Positions 16,379 through 26,437 of a stretch of DNA of 64,000 nt are shown piece by piece (positions within the stretch are counted from its first letter, which is position 1; every line of letters begins with the position of its first letter). The DNA is taken from assembly GCF_007992455.1 (NCBI RefSeq), contig NZ_BKAH01000008.1:1-64000 (forward strand), written 5' to 3'. The position numbers were made by a program, and so were the translations under genes. The stretch comes from Microbacterium saccharophilum. Lineage in GTDB: Bacteria > Actinomycetota > Actinomycetes > Actinomycetales > Microbacteriaceae. Below the pieces are notes generated by a model, which did no database searches, was not told the DNA's origin, and saw nothing but the letters and a program-made list of their open reading frames with translations.

Positions 16379-17185
16379 TCAGCCCGCGGCGCCGACGGCG
16401 GGGATCCGGCCGGTGCGGACGACCCGATCCAGCAGCGAGTCGAAGTCGGCCGCGAGCTCCTGGGCGGAGTCGCCGGGCCAGATGTGCAGCGGCTTCGCGG
16501 CGCCCTGCGCCTGCTGCAGCGACGTGCGCTCCGGCAGCTGCGGCGACAGCACGAGCGGGCCGAACATGTCGCGCAGCTCCTTGATGCGGAACTGGTGCTC
16601 GATCGACTGCGGGCGCACGCGGTTCACGACGATGCCGAGGGGCTGCAGGCGCGGCGAGAGACCGCGGCGGATCTCCTCGATCGCGCGCAGCGCGCGGTCG
16701 GCGGCGGCCACGGAGAACAGGCCCGGCTCGGTGACGACGATGACGCGGTCGGAGGCCGCCCACGCCGTGCGCGTGAGGGCGTTCAGCGACGGGGCGCAGT
16801 CGATCAGGACGAGGTCGTAGTCGGGCTCGATCGTCGCGAGCGCCTCCTCGAGCTTCCACACGTCGCGGACGCTCGGATGCGGTCCGTCGAAGTTGATCGC
16901 GGACGGGCTGCCGATCATGACGTCGATCGTGCCGGGGTGCACCTTCGCCCAGCCGCTGGAGGTGATCGCCTGACGGACGACCTTCTCCTTCGGGTTGGCC
17001 AGGACGTCGGCGACGTTCAGGCGACCGGCGACCTGGATGTCCATGCCCGTCGAGACATCCGACTGCGGGTCGAGATCGACCACGAGGGTCCGCACGCCCC
17101 GGGCGAACGCGGCAGAGGCGAGGCCCAACGTCACGGTCGTCTTGCCGACGCCGCCCTTCAGGGAGCTGACCGAGAGTACGTGCAC
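16379..17185 (-). CDS. ParA-family ATPase without a ParB partner
   Basis: 268 aa. Deviant Walker A KGGVGKTT at residues 10-17 with the signature Lys, DLDPQSDVS (Walker A') near 40, and LIDCAPSLN (Walker B) near 126. This is the pattern of ParA/Soj-type partition ATPases. No ParB gene or centromere-like array of parS sites lies beside it, so it is an orphan that may position something other than the chromosome. GTG start at 17185, with TAACGT 8 bases upstream on the minus strand as a possible near-leaderless promoter. It is divergent from pyc, and its 3' end faces the hairpin repeat region. Confidence 0.82.
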   Translation of the reverse strand: MHVLSVSSLKGGVGKTTVTLGLASAAFARGVRTLVVDLDPQSDVSTGMDIQVAGRLNVADVLANPKEKVVRQAITSSGWAKVHPGTIDVMIGSPSAINFDGPHPSVRDVWKLEEALATIEPDYDLVLIDCAPSLNALTRTAWAASDRVIVVTEPGLFSVAAADRALRAIEEIRRGLSPRLQPLGIVVNRVRPQSIEHQFRIKELRDMFGPLVLSPQLPERTSLQQAQGAAKPLHIWPGDSAQELAADFDSLLDRVVRTGRIPAVGAAG

Positions 17186-17207
17186 GAGGCTCTACGTTAC
17201 CTTCCCC

Positions 17208-17213
17208 TAGGCT
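17208..17213 (+). promoter_or_regulatory. Probable -10 element of pyc
   Basis: TAGGCT, placing the start of transcription near 17220 and a leader of about 55 bases before the ATG. The leader opens with the small hairpin CTGAG-AGGGTA-CTCAG. Confidence 0.45.
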
Positions 17214-17276
17214 GAGAGGGTACTCAGCCCGCTCGTGGCGGCCGCGCAGTGGCGCCCTAGGTCCATAGAGGTGCAG

Positions 17277-20200
17277 ATGTTCCGCAAGATCCTGGTCGCA
17301 AACCGCGGTGAGATCGCTATCCGCGCATTCCGCGCAGCGTTCGAACTGGGGGCGCGCACCGTCGCCGTGTTCCCGTACGAGGACCGCTTCTCGTTGCACC
17401 GGCTGAAGGCCGACGAGGCATACGAGATCGGCGAGAAGGGCCACCCGGTCCGCGCCTACCTCGACGTCGCCGAGATCATCCGCGTCGCGAAGGAGAGCGG
17501 GGCGGATGCCATCTACCCCGGCTACGGCTTCCTCTCCGAGAACCCGGAGCTCGCCGCGCAGGCGGCTGCGAACGGCATCGCGTTCATCGGCCCGCCCGCC
17601 CGCGCCCTCGAGATGGCCGGCAACAAGGTCACCGCGAAGGAGCACGCCGTCGCCGCCGGCGTCCCCGTGCTCCGCTCCACGCCGGCCTCCGACGACGTCG
17701 ACCTCCTCCTCGGGCAGGCCGACGACATCGGCTTCCCGATCTTCGTCAAGGCGGTCGCCGGCGGCGGCGGACGCGGCATGCGCCGCGTCGAGTCCAAGGA
17801 TCAGCTGGCGCCCGCCCTCGCCGAGGCGATGCGCGAGGCCGACAGCGCCTTCGGCGACGCGCGCGTGTTCCTCGAGCAGGCCGTCCAGCGGCCCCGCCAC
17901 GTCGAGGTGCAGATCCTCGCCGACAAGACCGGGCACACCGTGCACCTCTTCGAGCGGGACTGCTCCGTGCAGCGCCGCCACCAGAAGGTCGTCGAGATCG
18001 CCCCCGCGCCGAACCTCGACGACGGCGTCCGCACCGCCCTGCACGCCTACGCCGTCGCGTTCGCGGAGTCGATCGGCTACGAGAACGCCGGCACGGTCGA
18101 GTTCCTCCTCGAGACCGCCGGTCCCCGCACCGGCGAGGTCGTCTTCATCGAGATGAACCCGCGCATCCAGGTCGAGCACACCGTGACCGAGGAGGTCACC
18201 GACGTCGACCTCGTCCAGTCGCAGATGCGCATCGCCGCCGGGCAGACCCTCGAGGAGCTGGGCCTGCGCCAGGAGGACATCCGGCTGCGTGGTGCCGCGC
18301 TCCAGTGCCGCATCACGACCGAGGACCCGACGCAGGGCTTCCGCCCCGATACGGGCAAGATCACCACCTACCGCTCGCCCGGCGGGGCCGGCATCCGCCT
18401 GGACGGCGGCACGACCGCCGCCGGCTCGCAGGTGAGCCCCCACTTCGACTCGATGCTCGCGAAGCTCACCTGCCGCGGACGCGACTTCGCCTCCGCCGTG
18501 CAGCGCTCGCGGCGTGCTCTGGCGGAGTTCCGCATCCGCGGCGTCTCGACGAACATCCCCTTCCTGCAGCGCGTGCTCGATGACCCGGCGTTCATCGCCG
18601 GCGACCTCTCCACCTCGTTCATCGACGAGCGACCGGAGCTGGTCAAGGGCAAGGAGTCCAAGGACCGCGGCTCGAAGCTCGTCGCCTGGCTCGCCGACAC
18701 GACCGTCAACCGCCCGAACGGCGACAACCCGCTCACCGTCGACCCCGCCTCGAAGCTCCCGAACGTCGACCTCACCACCGAGCCGGCACCCGGATCGCGG
18801 CAGCGGCTCCTCGAGCTCGGCCCCGCCGGCTTCGCGAAGGCGCTGCGCGAGCAGACCGCGCTCGCGGTCACCGAGACGACGTTCCGCGACGCCCACCAGT
18901 CGCTGCTCGCGACGCGTGTGCGCACGAAGGACCTCGTCACGGTCGCGCCCTACGTCGCCCGCCTGACCCCGCAGCTGCTGTCCGTCGAGGCGTGGGGCGG
19001 GGCGACGTACGACGTCGCGCTGCGCTTCCTCGGCGAGGACCCGTGGGAGCGCCTGGACGCGCTGCGCGCGGCGCTGCCGAACGTCGCGATCCAGATGCTG
19101 CTGCGCGGCCGCAACACCGTGGGCTACACGCCGTACCCCACCGCCGTCACCGACGCCTTCGTGAGCGAGGCCGCCGCGAGCGGCGTCGACATCTTCCGGA
19201 TCTTCGACGCCCTCAACGACGTGTCGCAGATGCGTCCGGCGATCGAATCGGTCCTGCAGACCGGCACCGCCGTCGCCGAGGTCGCCGTCTGCTACACCGG
19301 TGACCTGCTGTCTCCGAGCGAGGACCTCTACACGCTGGACTACTACCTGCGCCTCGCGGAGCAGATCGTGGATGCCGGTGCGCACATCCTCGCGATCAAG
19401 GACATGGCCGGGCTCCTCCGCCCTGCCGCTGCCGCACGTCTCGTCACGGCCCTGCGGGAGCGCTTCGACCTGCCGGTGCACGTCCACACGCACGACACCG
19501 CCGGCGGGCAGCTCGCGACGCTGCTGGCCGCGAGCGCCGCGGGTGCGGATGCCGTCGACGCGGCCGCCGCCCCCATGGCCGGGACCACGAGCCAGCCCTC
19601 CCTCTCCGCCCTCGTCGCAGCCCTCGCGCACACGGAGCGCGAGACCGGACTCGACCTCGGCGCCGTGGCGGACCTCGAGCCGTACTGGGAGGCCGTGCGC
19701 CACATGTACCGCCCGTTCGAGTCGGGGCTCCCGGGCCCCACGGGCCGCGTCTACCACCACGAGATCCCCGGCGGCCAGCTCTCGAACCTCCGCCAGCAGG
19801 CGATCGCGCTGGGGCTCGCGGACGACTTCGAGCTCATCGAGGACATGTACGCCGGGGCGAACGCCATCCTCGGCCGCGTGCCGAAGGTGACCCCGTCGTC
19901 GAAGGTCGTGGGCGACCTCGCGCTGCACCTCGCCGCCGTCAAAGCCGACCCCGCCGACTTCGAGGCAAACCCCGAGAAGTACGACGTGCCGGACTCGGTG
20001 GTCGGCTTCATGGCCGGTGAGCTCGGCGACCTGCCGGGCGGGTGGCCGGAGCCGTTCCGCACGAAGGTGCTGCGGGGGCGCGAGGTGCGCGTCGGCGTCA
20101 CCGAGATCTCCGACGAGGACACCGCGGCTCTCGCGGCCGACTCCGCGACGCGCCGCCACACCCTCAACACGCTGCTCTTCCCGGCGCCGACCCGGGCGTT

Positions 20201-20684
20201 CCGCGAGGTGCGCGACACGTACGGCGACCTCAGCGTGCTCGACACCGCCGACTACCTGTACGGTCTCGTGCCGGGCACCGAGCACGTCGTGGAGATCGAG
20301 CGCGGCGTGCAGCTGTACTTCGGGCTGGAAGCCATCGGCGAGGCCGATGACAAGGGCATGCGCACCGTCATGACCACCATGAACGGGCAGCTGCGGCCGG
20401 TCTTCGTGCGCGACCGCGGCATCACGGTCGAGGCGCGGCAGGCGGAGCGGGCCGACACATCGCGTCCGGGCCAGGTCGCGGCCCCCTTCTCCGGCGTCGT
20501 GACGCTGAAGGCCGGGGTCGGCGACACGGTCACGGCCGGTCAGCCGGTCGCGTCCATCGAGGCCATGAAGATGGAAGCGGCCATCACCGCATCCGTCGAC
20601 GGCGTCGTCGAACGGCTCGCGATCCCCGCCACGGCGCAGGTGGAGGCGGGTGACCTTTTGCTGGTCGTCCGCCCCGCCGAGTAG
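17277..20684 (+). CDS. pyc: Pyruvate carboxylase
   Basis: Biotin enzyme making oxaloacetate from pyruvate and bicarbonate with ATP; anaplerotic. About 1135 aa single-chain form. Biotin carboxylase domain about residues 1-460 (GGGGRGMR glycine loop, EMNPRIQVEHTVTEE), carboxyltransferase about 530-830 (TFRDAHQSLLATR near 536, metal-binding HVHTHDTAGG), and biotinyl domain at the end (EAMKMEA near 1097, biotin on the Lys). The ATG at 17277 gives the usual beginning MFRKILVANRGEIAIR; the upstream ATG at 17235 adds unrelated residues. Flanked by two ParA-like ATPase genes. Confidence 0.97.
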   Translation: MFRKILVANRGEIAIRAFRAAFELGARTVAVFPYEDRFSLHRLKADEAYEIGEKGHPVRAYLDVAEIIRVAKESGADAIYPGYGFLSENPELAAQAAANGIAFIGPPARALEMAGNKVTAKEHAVAAGVPVLRSTPASDDVDLLLGQADDIGFPIFVKAVAGGGGRGMRRVESKDQLAPALAEAMREADSAFGDARVFLEQAVQRPRHVEVQILADKTGHTVHLFERDCSVQRRHQKVVEIAPAPNLDDGVRTALHAYAVAFAESIGYENAGTVEFLLETAGPRTGEVVFIEMNPRIQVEHTVTEEVTDVDLVQSQMRIAAGQTLEELGLRQEDIRLRGAALQCRITTEDPTQGFRPDTGKITTYRSPGGAGIRLDGGTTAAGSQVSPHFDSMLAKLTCRGRDFASAVQRSRRALAEFRIRGVSTNIPFLQRVLDDPAFIAGDLSTSFIDERPELVKGKESKDRGSKLVAWLADTTVNRPNGDNPLTVDPASKLPNVDLTTEPAPGSRQRLLELGPAGFAKALREQTALAVTETTFRDAHQSLLATRVRTKDLVTVAPYVARLTPQLLSVEAWGGATYDVALRFLGEDPWERLDALRAALPNVAIQMLLRGRNTVGYTPYPTAVTDAFVSEAAASGVDIFRIFDALNDVSQMRPAIESVLQTGTAVAEVAVCYTGDLLSPSEDLYTLDYYLRLAEQIVDAGAHILAIKDMAGLLRPAAAARLVTALRERFDLPVHVHTHDTAGGQLATLLAASAAGADAVDAAAAPMAGTTSQPSLSALVAALAHTERETGLDLGAVADLEPYWEAVRHMYRPFESGLPGPTGRVYHHEIPGGQLSNLRQQAIALGLADDFELIEDMYAGANAILGRVPKVTPSSKVVGDLALHLAAVKADPADFEANPEKYDVPDSVVGFMAGELGDLPGGWPEPFRTKVLRGREVRVGVTEISDEDTAALAADSATRRHTLNTLLFPAPTRAFREVRDTYGDLSVLDTADYLYGLVPGTEHVVEIERGVQLYFGLEAIGEADDKGMRTVMTTMNGQLRPVFVRDRGITVEARQAERADTSRPGQVAAPFSGVVTLKAGVGDTVTAGQPVASIEAMKMEAAITASVDGVVERLAIPATAQVEAGDLLLVVRPAE

Positions 20685-20732
20685 TCTGGAACGTCGGGCG
20701 GACCGCCCGACAGCGACGTGGAGTGAGCACCA

Positions 20733-22184
20733 GTGACCCCTGACCGCAACAACCCGACGCCCGACGATCCCGAGAACGGCGTCCTCGACAGCACCGACAG
20801 CATCGACACGACGGGCATCGGCATCATCGACGGCGCCACGGCGCAGGTCGAGGTCGCGCTGCCGGCGTACGCCGCGGACGATGACGACGTCGACGACGAC
20901 GTGGTCGACGACGGCCGCACGGAGCTCCTCGAGCAGGACGACGCCCCGACCGACGAGGTCATCGACACGGCGGCATCCGAGCCCGCGACGATCCACACCG
21001 ACGACGTCACGGTCATCCCCGCCGAGGACGCGGCTCCTCCCGCGCCGGCGGCGGACGACGCCGACATCGAGGACGCCGTGATCGTCCCGTCCGTCACCGG
21101 GCCCCAGCCCGCCACGCGGCGCGCGGCGCACCACCTCGACGACGTCGACGCGAAGCACGCCGTCGAGCGCCTGCGCCACCCGCGCCCCGCCGACGTCTCG
21201 CTCCAGTCCCGCCGGCTCGACGACTTCGAGGCGAGCCGCGAGACCCCCGACCTGCTCACCGCCGACCGCCTGCTCGACCCCGCGCACGTCGTGCGCCCCG
21301 AGCCGGAGGGCGTCTGGCAGCACCTGCTCTACGTCGTCTCCGGTCACCGCCTCAACCTCGGGGACAGCAAGCGCGCCCGCGCCCGCAAGGAGATGGATCG
21401 CCGCATCGCGGCGCCCCTCACCGGCGGCGCGAAGTTCGTGCCGGTGCTGTCCCGCAAGGGCGGCGTCGGCAAGACGACCGTCACGACACTCCTCGGGATG
21501 GCGCTGGCCGACGCCAGGGAAGACCGGGTCATCGCGGTGGATGCCAACCCCGACCGCGGCACGCTCGCCGAGCGCGTCGGCAGCACGAGCGGCAAGACCG
21601 TCCGTGACCTCGTCCGCATGCGCGGCGAGGTCGTGGGCTTCAATGACCTCTCCGCGGTCGTCGCGCGGGATGAGACGCGTCTGGATGTGCTCGCCTCCGA
21701 CGCCGACCCGCGCGTGTCCGAGGCGTTCAACGACCGCGACTACCACGACGTCGCCGCCGTGGCCGCGCACTACTACTCCGTCGTGCTGACCGACACCGGC
21801 ACCGGCATCGTCCACTCCGTCATGGAGGCGACCCTCGAGCTGGCCGATCAGCTCGTCGTCGTCGCCGGCATGAGCGTCGACGAGGCGCGTCTCGCGTCCG
21901 AGACGCTGACCTGGCTGGAGACGAACGGCTTCGCCGAGCAGGTGCGCGGCGCCGTCGTCGTGCTGAACACCTCGCGCCCCGGTACGCCGCTCGTGCGCGC
22001 AGCCGAGCTCGAGGCGCACTTCCGCAGCCGTGTGCGCACCGTCGTGCGCGTCCCGTACGACCCGCACATCGCCGCCGGCAGTGCCATCAGCTTCCGCGAG
22101 CTCCGCCCCGAGACGCGCCTGGCCGCCCGCGAGGTCGCCGCCGCCGTCGTGGAGGGCCTGCGCGCCCTGTCCGCCGCCGCCTGA
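20733..22184 (+). CDS. MinD/ParA-like ATPase with long acidic N-terminus
   Basis: 483 aa. Residues 1-130 are low-complexity and acidic (for example [13 protein letters not shown]), predicted disordered. The P-loop [16 protein letters not shown] lies near residue 240, followed by [17 protein letters not shown] (Walker A') and [12 protein letters not shown] (a Walker B-like segment). The pattern DANPDRGTL is that of MinD-like proteins such as EspI of type VII secretion loci. No secretion genes are nearby. GTG start with GGAG upstream, 48 bases after pyc. Its stop overlaps the def start (TGATG), so the two are co-translated. Function unknown. Confidence 0.78.
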   Translation: MTPDRNNPTPDDPENGVLDSTDSIDTTGIGIIDGATAQVEVALPAYAADDDDVDDDVVDDGRTELLEQDDAPTDEVIDTAASEPATIHTDDVTVIPAEDAAPPAPAADDADIEDAVIVPSVTGPQPATRRAAHHLDDVDAKHAVERLRHPRPADVSLQSRRLDDFEASRETPDLLTADRLLDPAHVVRPEPEGVWQHLLYVVSGHRLNLGDSKRARARKEMDRRIAAPLTGGAKFVPVLSRKGGVGKTTVTTLLGMALADAREDRVIAVDANPDRGTLAERVGSTSGKTVRDLVRMRGEVVGFNDLSAVVARDETRLDVLASDADPRVSEAFNDRDYHDVAAVAAHYYSVVLTDTGTGIVHSVMEATLELADQLVVVAGMSVDEARLASETLTWLETNGFAEQVRGAVVVLNTSRPGTPLVRAAELEAHFRSRVRTVVRVPYDPHIAAGSAISFRELRPETRLAAREVAAAVVEGLRALSAAA

Positions 22185-22672
22185 TGGCCGTCCGTCCCAT
22201 CCGCCTGTTCGGCGACCCCGTCCTCCGCACGCCCAGCGCGCCCGTGGACGTCGTCGACGACGGCATCCGCGCCCTCGTCCGCGATCTGCTCGATTCGGTC
22301 GAGCCCGCCGGCCGCGCGGGTGTCGCCGCGCCGCAGATCGGCGTCGGCCTCCGCGCGTTCAGCTACAACATCGACGGCGACATCGGGTACGTGCTGAACC
22401 CGGTGCTCGAGGTATCCGGCGACCCCGAGCCCGTCGGCGAGGGCTGCCTGTCGGTGCCCGGCTTGTGGCACGACGCGATCCGTCACCCGCACGCGAAGGT
22501 CACGGGCATCGACCTCGACGGCAACGAGATCGTGCTGGAGGGCGACGGGCTGCTCGCCCAGGCCCTGCAGCACGAGTGCGACCACCTCGACGGGAAGCTC
22601 TACCTCGACCGGCTCCCGGCGGAGACCCGCCGGCAGGCGATGCGCGAGATCCGCGAATCCAGCTGGTTCTGA
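22184..22672 (+). CDS. def: Peptide deformylase
   Basis: Removes the N-formyl group from nascent proteins. 162 aa. All three metal motifs are present: GVAAPQIGV near residue 46, EGCLSVPG (Cys ligand) and QHECDHLDG (two His ligands and catalytic Glu). ATG overlaps the stop of the ATPase gene. Followed by a strong hairpin. It is not in the common def-fmt arrangement. Confidence 0.94.
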   Translation: MAVRPIRLFGDPVLRTPSAPVDVVDDGIRALVRDLLDSVEPAGRAGVAAPQIGVGLRAFSYNIDGDIGYVLNPVLEVSGDPEPVGEGCLSVPGLWHDAIRHPHAKVTGIDLDGNEIVLEGDGLLAQALQHECDHLDGKLYLDRLPAETRRQAMREIRESSWF

Positions 22673-22674
22673 CA

Positions 22675-22714
22675 GCGGAGAGGGGCCCGGGCGGATGCCC
22701 GGGCTCCTCTCCGC
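22675..22714. terminator. Bidirectional terminator between def and fadD
   Basis: 18-base arms (22675-22692 and 22697-22714) with one G-T wobble around the tetraloop GGAT, between convergent genes. Very stable GC-rich stem, no T tract. Confidence 0.8.
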
Positions 22715-22727
22715 GTCATCCGCCCGG

Positions 22728-24560
22728 TCAGCCGAGCGACACGTTCGTCGTGTTGACCGGCACCGCGTAGAGCTCCTCGACCTGGTCGGCGAAGTCGCTC
22801 ATGATGACGTTCCGCTTGATGCTCATCTTCGGCGTCAGGTGGCCACTGGCCTCCGTCCACTCCGAGTCGAGGATCGCGAACTTGCGGATCGACTCGGCCC
22901 GCGAGACGTTCTTGTTCGCGATGTCGATGGCACGCTGGACCTCCGCGCGCACCTTCGGATCCTTCGCGGCGTCCGCGAGCGACATGTCGGCGGGCAGGTC
23001 GTTGTTCGCGAGCCACGTCGGCAGCATCTCGGAGTCGAGCGTGATCAGCGCGCCGATGAACGGCTTCTGGTCGCCCACGACGACGACCTGGCCGACGATC
23101 GGGTTGGCGCGGATCGGGTCCTCGAGGGCGGCCGGGGCGACGTTCTTGCCGCCGGCGGTGACGAGGATCTCCTTCTTGCGGCCCGTGATGGTGAGGAAGC
23201 CCTCCTCGTCGAACGCGCCGACGTCACCGGTCTTGAACCAGCCGTCGTCGAACGCCTCGGCGGTCGCCTCCGGGTTCCGCCAGTACTCCTTGAAGACGTT
23301 GATCCCGCGCACCTCGATCTCGCCGTCGTCGGCGAGGCGGACGCCGACACCGGGGAGCACGGGGCCCACGGTGCCGATCTTCGACTTCGTCGCGAGGTTC
23401 ACCGTCGCCGGGGCGGTCGTCTCGGTGAGACCGTAGCCCTCGAGGATCGTGACGCCGAGGCTGTGGAAGAAGTGCCCGAGGCGCGGGCCCAGGGGAGCGG
23501 AGCCGGAGACGGCGTACTGGACGTTCCCGCCCATGGCGGTGCGGAGCTTGCCGTAGACGAGCTTGTCGAAGAGGCGGAACTTGATCGTCGTCAGCAGCGG
23601 GACCTTCTTGCCCTCCTGCTTGAGGCGGGAGTGCTCGACGGCGGTGTGCGCGGCGGCGCGGAAGATCTTGCCCTTGCCGCCGGCCTCCGCCTTCTGCTCT
23701 GCCGAGTTGTACACCTTCTCGAACACGCGCGGCACGGCGAGGAGGAACGTCGGCTTGAAGGAGCCGAGCGCGGGCAGCAGCTGCTTCGTGTCGGGCTGGT
23801 GGCCCGTCTTCACGCCGGCGTGGATGTCGAGGATCGAGATGAACCGTGCGAACACGTGCGCCGTCGTGATGAACAGCAGCGTGGACGCGCCCGGCTTGGC
23901 GACGACCTCGTGCAGCGCCTTCGCGGAGTTGCGGCTCAGTTCGACGAAGTTGCTGTGCGTGAGCACGCAGCCCTTCGGGCGGCCCGTCGAGCCGGACGTG
24001 TAGATGAGGGTCGCGATGTCGCTGCCCACGGCGAGGCCGCGGCGGCGCTGGATCTCCTCGTCGGCGACGTCGGCGCCCGTGGTGCGAAGCGTGTCGAGGT
24101 GGCCCTCGTCCATGACCCAGACGTCGCGGATGAGCGGCACCTCGGCGCGGATCTCGGCGATGCGGGCGGCGTGCTCCGCCGACTCGGCGATGACGGCGAT
24201 GGCGCCGGAGTCGGAGAGGATCCAGCTCACCTGCGCCGCGGAGCTGGTCTCGTAGATCGGTACCATCACGGCACCGGCATAGAACAGCGCGAAGTCGACG
24301 AGGGTCCAGTGGTAGGTCGTGCGGGCGATGAACCCGACCTTGTCGCCGGGCTGGATGCCGGAGGCTGCGAGCCCCTTCGCGAGCGCGATGACCTCGCGCT
24401 CGAACTCGGCGGCGGTGATGTCGCGCCAGCCGTCGCCCTCCGGAACGGCGAAGAGCGCGAGCGAGGGCGTCGCCTTCACACGCTCGGCGAGAAGATCGGC
24501 GACGTTCGCCTGCGGGTCCGCGGGGACGATGGCAGGGACTTCGAACTGGACGGCGCTCAT
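22728..24560 (-). CDS. fadD: Long-chain fatty acid-CoA ligase (AMP-forming)
   Basis: Activates fatty acids to acyl-CoA through an acyl-adenylate. 610 aa, of the FadD15/long-chain ACS subgroup. AMP-binding P-loop YTSGSTGRPKG about residue 195, GYGLTETT about 385, DGWFKTGD about 450 and GRKKEILVTAGGKNVAP about 475 with the adenylation-site Lys in the C-terminal subdomain. The ATG at 24560 follows AAGGAG; a longer frame upstream is not supported. Monocistronic and divergent from the glucokinase gene. Confidence 0.93.
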   Translation of the reverse strand: MSAVQFEVPAIVPADPQANVADLLAERVKATPSLALFAVPEGDGWRDITAAEFEREVIALAKGLAASGIQPGDKVGFIARTTYHWTLVDFALFYAGAVMVPIYETSSAAQVSWILSDSGAIAVIAESAEHAARIAEIRAEVPLIRDVWVMDEGHLDTLRTTGADVADEEIQRRRGLAVGSDIATLIYTSGSTGRPKGCVLTHSNFVELSRNSAKALHEVVAKPGASTLLFITTAHVFARFISILDIHAGVKTGHQPDTKQLLPALGSFKPTFLLAVPRVFEKVYNSAEQKAEAGGKGKIFRAAAHTAVEHSRLKQEGKKVPLLTTIKFRLFDKLVYGKLRTAMGGNVQYAVSGSAPLGPRLGHFFHSLGVTILEGYGLTETTAPATVNLATKSKIGTVGPVLPGVGVRLADDGEIEVRGINVFKEYWRNPEATAEAFDDGWFKTGDVGAFDEEGFLTITGRKKEILVTAGGKNVAPAALEDPIRANPIVGQVVVVGDQKPFIGALITLDSEMLPTWLANNDLPADMSLADAAKDPKVRAEVQRAIDIANKNVSRAESIRKFAILDSEWTEASGHLTPKMSIKRNVIMSDFADQVEELYAVPVNTTNVSLG

Positions 24561-24726
24561 GGGCGGCAACTCCTTCGGTACCGGGTGGCGTCGGATGTGA
24601 CGGGTTGGCACGAGTCTAGTCGCCCGCAGGCGCCTGCTAGTGAGACTCGGGTTCATCAATTGTGAAACCGGGATTCACCCGTTTCCAGCACGGCCGCCGC
24701 GCCTGCGGCGGCGACCGCCTGCGCAC

Positions 24727-24732
24727 TAGAAT
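24727..24732 (+). promoter_or_regulatory. Probable -10 element of the ROK kinase gene
   Basis: TAGAAT, about 42 bases before the GTG start; a GGAAGGG ribosome site lies between. Confidence 0.4.
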
Positions 24733-24773
24733 TCACGGATGCCCCGCGGCGCACGCGGGCGGAAGGGATACGT

Positions 24774-25709
24774 GTGCTGAACGTCGGCATCGACATCGGC
24801 GGGACCAAGATCGCCGGTGGCGTCGTGGCAGAGGACGGGACGATCGTCGAGCAGCTGCGCGTCCCCACCCCGGTGGATCCCGCAGCACTCGCCGACGCGG
24901 TCGCAGCCATGGTGCGCGAACTGGCATCCCGGCACGACGTGCACGCCGTCGGCGTCGCCGCGGCGGGCTTCATCGACGCGACACGCTCCGTCATCATCCA
25001 CGCGCCGAACATCGACTGGACCAACGAGCCGCTGCGCGCGGAGCTCGAGACCCGCATCGGCCGTCCCGTGACCCTCGAGAACGACGCGAACGCCGCCGGG
25101 TGGGGCGAGTACCGGTTCGGCGCCGGTCGGGGCTCCCGCAACATGGCGATGCTCACGATGGGCACGGGTGTGGGCGGCGCCGTCATCATCGACGGTGCGC
25201 TCCTCATCGGCGGCAACGGGATCGGCGGGGAGCTCGGCCACATCCGCTTCGTCCGCGGCGGCCGTCCCTGCGGGTGCGGGCAGAACGGATGCCTCGAGCA
25301 GTATGCCTCCGGGCGGGCGCTGCAGCGGGAGGCGAACGACATCGCGGACGCCGGCGGGATCGGCGCGCCCCTCGCCGCGATGCGCGACCCGGACGGGCAC
25401 CTGCACGGCGCCGCCATCGCGCAGCTCGTCCTGGCGGACGACCCCGGCGCGCTCGAGGCGCTCCGCCGCGTGGCGACCGCCCTGGGCGAGGCGTGCGGCG
25501 GCTTCCAGGCGGTGCTCGACCCCGACCTCTTCGTCATCGGCGGGGGAGTGGCGAGCCTCGGCGACCGGCTGCTGGACCCCGTGCAGCTCGCCTACTCGAC
25601 GGCGCTCCCGGGCTACGGCGACCGGCCCGTGGCATCCTTCGCGATCGCGACCCTCGGCAACGACGCGGGTCTCATCGGCGTGGCCGACCTCGCGAGGATC
25701 CGGGGCTGA
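24774..25709 (+). CDS. glk: ROK-family glucokinase
   Basis: Phosphorylates glucose; probably the main glucokinase. 311 aa. N-terminal phosphate loop VGIDIGGTKIAGG, sugar-binding ENDANAA, the ROK signature GGELGHIRF and the zinc cluster CGCGQNGCLEQYASG. No N-terminal DNA-binding domain, which separates it from ROK repressors. GTG start behind GGAAGGG. The plsC gene follows after 3 bases, so they form an operon. Confidence 0.9.
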   Translation: MLNVGIDIGGTKIAGGVVAEDGTIVEQLRVPTPVDPAALADAVAAMVRELASRHDVHAVGVAAAGFIDATRSVIIHAPNIDWTNEPLRAELETRIGRPVTLENDANAAGWGEYRFGAGRGSRNMAMLTMGTGVGGAVIIDGALLIGGNGIGGELGHIRFVRGGRPCGCGQNGCLEQYASGRALQREANDIADAGGIGAPLAAMRDPDGHLHGAAIAQLVLADDPGALEALRRVATALGEACGGFQAVLDPDLFVIGGGVASLGDRLLDPVQLAYSTALPGYGDRPVASFAIATLGNDAGLIGVADLARIRG

Positions 25710-25712
25710 CCG

Positions 25713-26396
25713 ATGTTCTACTGGTTCATGAAATACGTGGTCATCGGACCGATCGTGAAGGCGATCTTCCGGCCATGGATCGTGGGCCGCAACAACATCC
25801 CCTCCTCCGGTGCCGCCATCCTCGCGAGCAACCACCTGTCGGTGAGTGACTCGATTTTCCTGCCGCTCATGATCGACCGGCCCATGTCGTTCCTCGCGAA
25901 GAGCGACTACTTCACGGGGAAGGGCATCAAGGGCTGGTCGACCCGCATGTTCATGAAGGCGACCGGCCAGATCCCGATCGACCGCGGCGGCGGGAAGGCG
26001 TCGGAGGCGTCGCTGAACACTGGCCTGCAGGTGCTGGGCCGCGGCGACCTGCTCGGCATCTACCCGGAGGGCACCCGCAGCCCCGACGGCAAGCTCTACC
26101 GCGGCCGCACGGGCCTCGCGCGGATGGCGCTGGAGGCGCACGTCCCGGTCGTGCCCGTCGTCATGGTCGACACCGGCGCGATCATGCCCATCGGCCGCAC
26201 GATCCCGCGCATCGGCCGCGTCGGCATCGTCATCGGCGAGCCGCTGGACTTCTCCCGCTTCCGCGGGATGGAGGGCGACCGGTACGTCCTGCGCTCCGTC
26301 ACCGACGAGATCATGGTCGCCCTGCAGCGCCTCGGCGAGCAGGAGTACGAGGACGTCTACGCGTCGACCGTCAAGGGCCGCCGCCCGCCCGCGTAG
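25713..26396 (+). CDS. plsC: 1-acyl-sn-glycerol-3-phosphate acyltransferase
   Basis: Membrane-associated acyltransferase of phospholipid synthesis. 227 aa. Acceptor motif NHLSVSD (the HX4D catalytic box) near residue 46 and YPEGTRSPDG near 117 are intact. A hydrophobic N-terminal helix anchors it. Directly downstream of glk and 41 bases upstream of aroG. Mycobacteria also have a plsC-like gene near aroG, supporting conserved order. Acyl acceptor specificity is inferred from the family only. Confidence 0.9.
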   Translation: MFYWFMKYVVIGPIVKAIFRPWIVGRNNIPSSGAAILASNHLSVSDSIFLPLMIDRPMSFLAKSDYFTGKGIKGWSTRMFMKATGQIPIDRGGGKASEASLNTGLQVLGRGDLLGIYPEGTRSPDGKLYRGRTGLARMALEAHVPVVPVVMVDTGAIMPIGRTIPRIGRVGIVIGEPLDFSRFRGMEGDRYVLRSVTDEIMVALQRLGEQEYEDVYASTVKGRRPPA

Positions 26397-26425
26397 CAAA
26401 GGCGAGAGGGGTGTTTCCGCGCCGG

Positions 26426-26431
26426 TAGACT
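26426..26431 (+). promoter_or_regulatory. -10 element of aroG, near-leaderless
   Basis: TAGACT ends 6 bases before the aroG ATG. Confidence 0.5.
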
Positions 26432-26437
26432 GACCGA

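Noticed and set aside
17208-17235. CTGAGA sequence in the pyc leader, resembling the thi box of the TPP riboswitch
   Set aside because: Only this short match is present; the second conserved half and the rest of the fold are missing. It forms a small 5-base hairpin instead.
16218-22067. Open frame of 1949 codons on the minus strand across pyc and the second ATPase
   Set aside because: It is antisense to well-identified genes, has Arg/Gly/Ala/Asp-rich composition typical of high-GC shadow frames and no domain.
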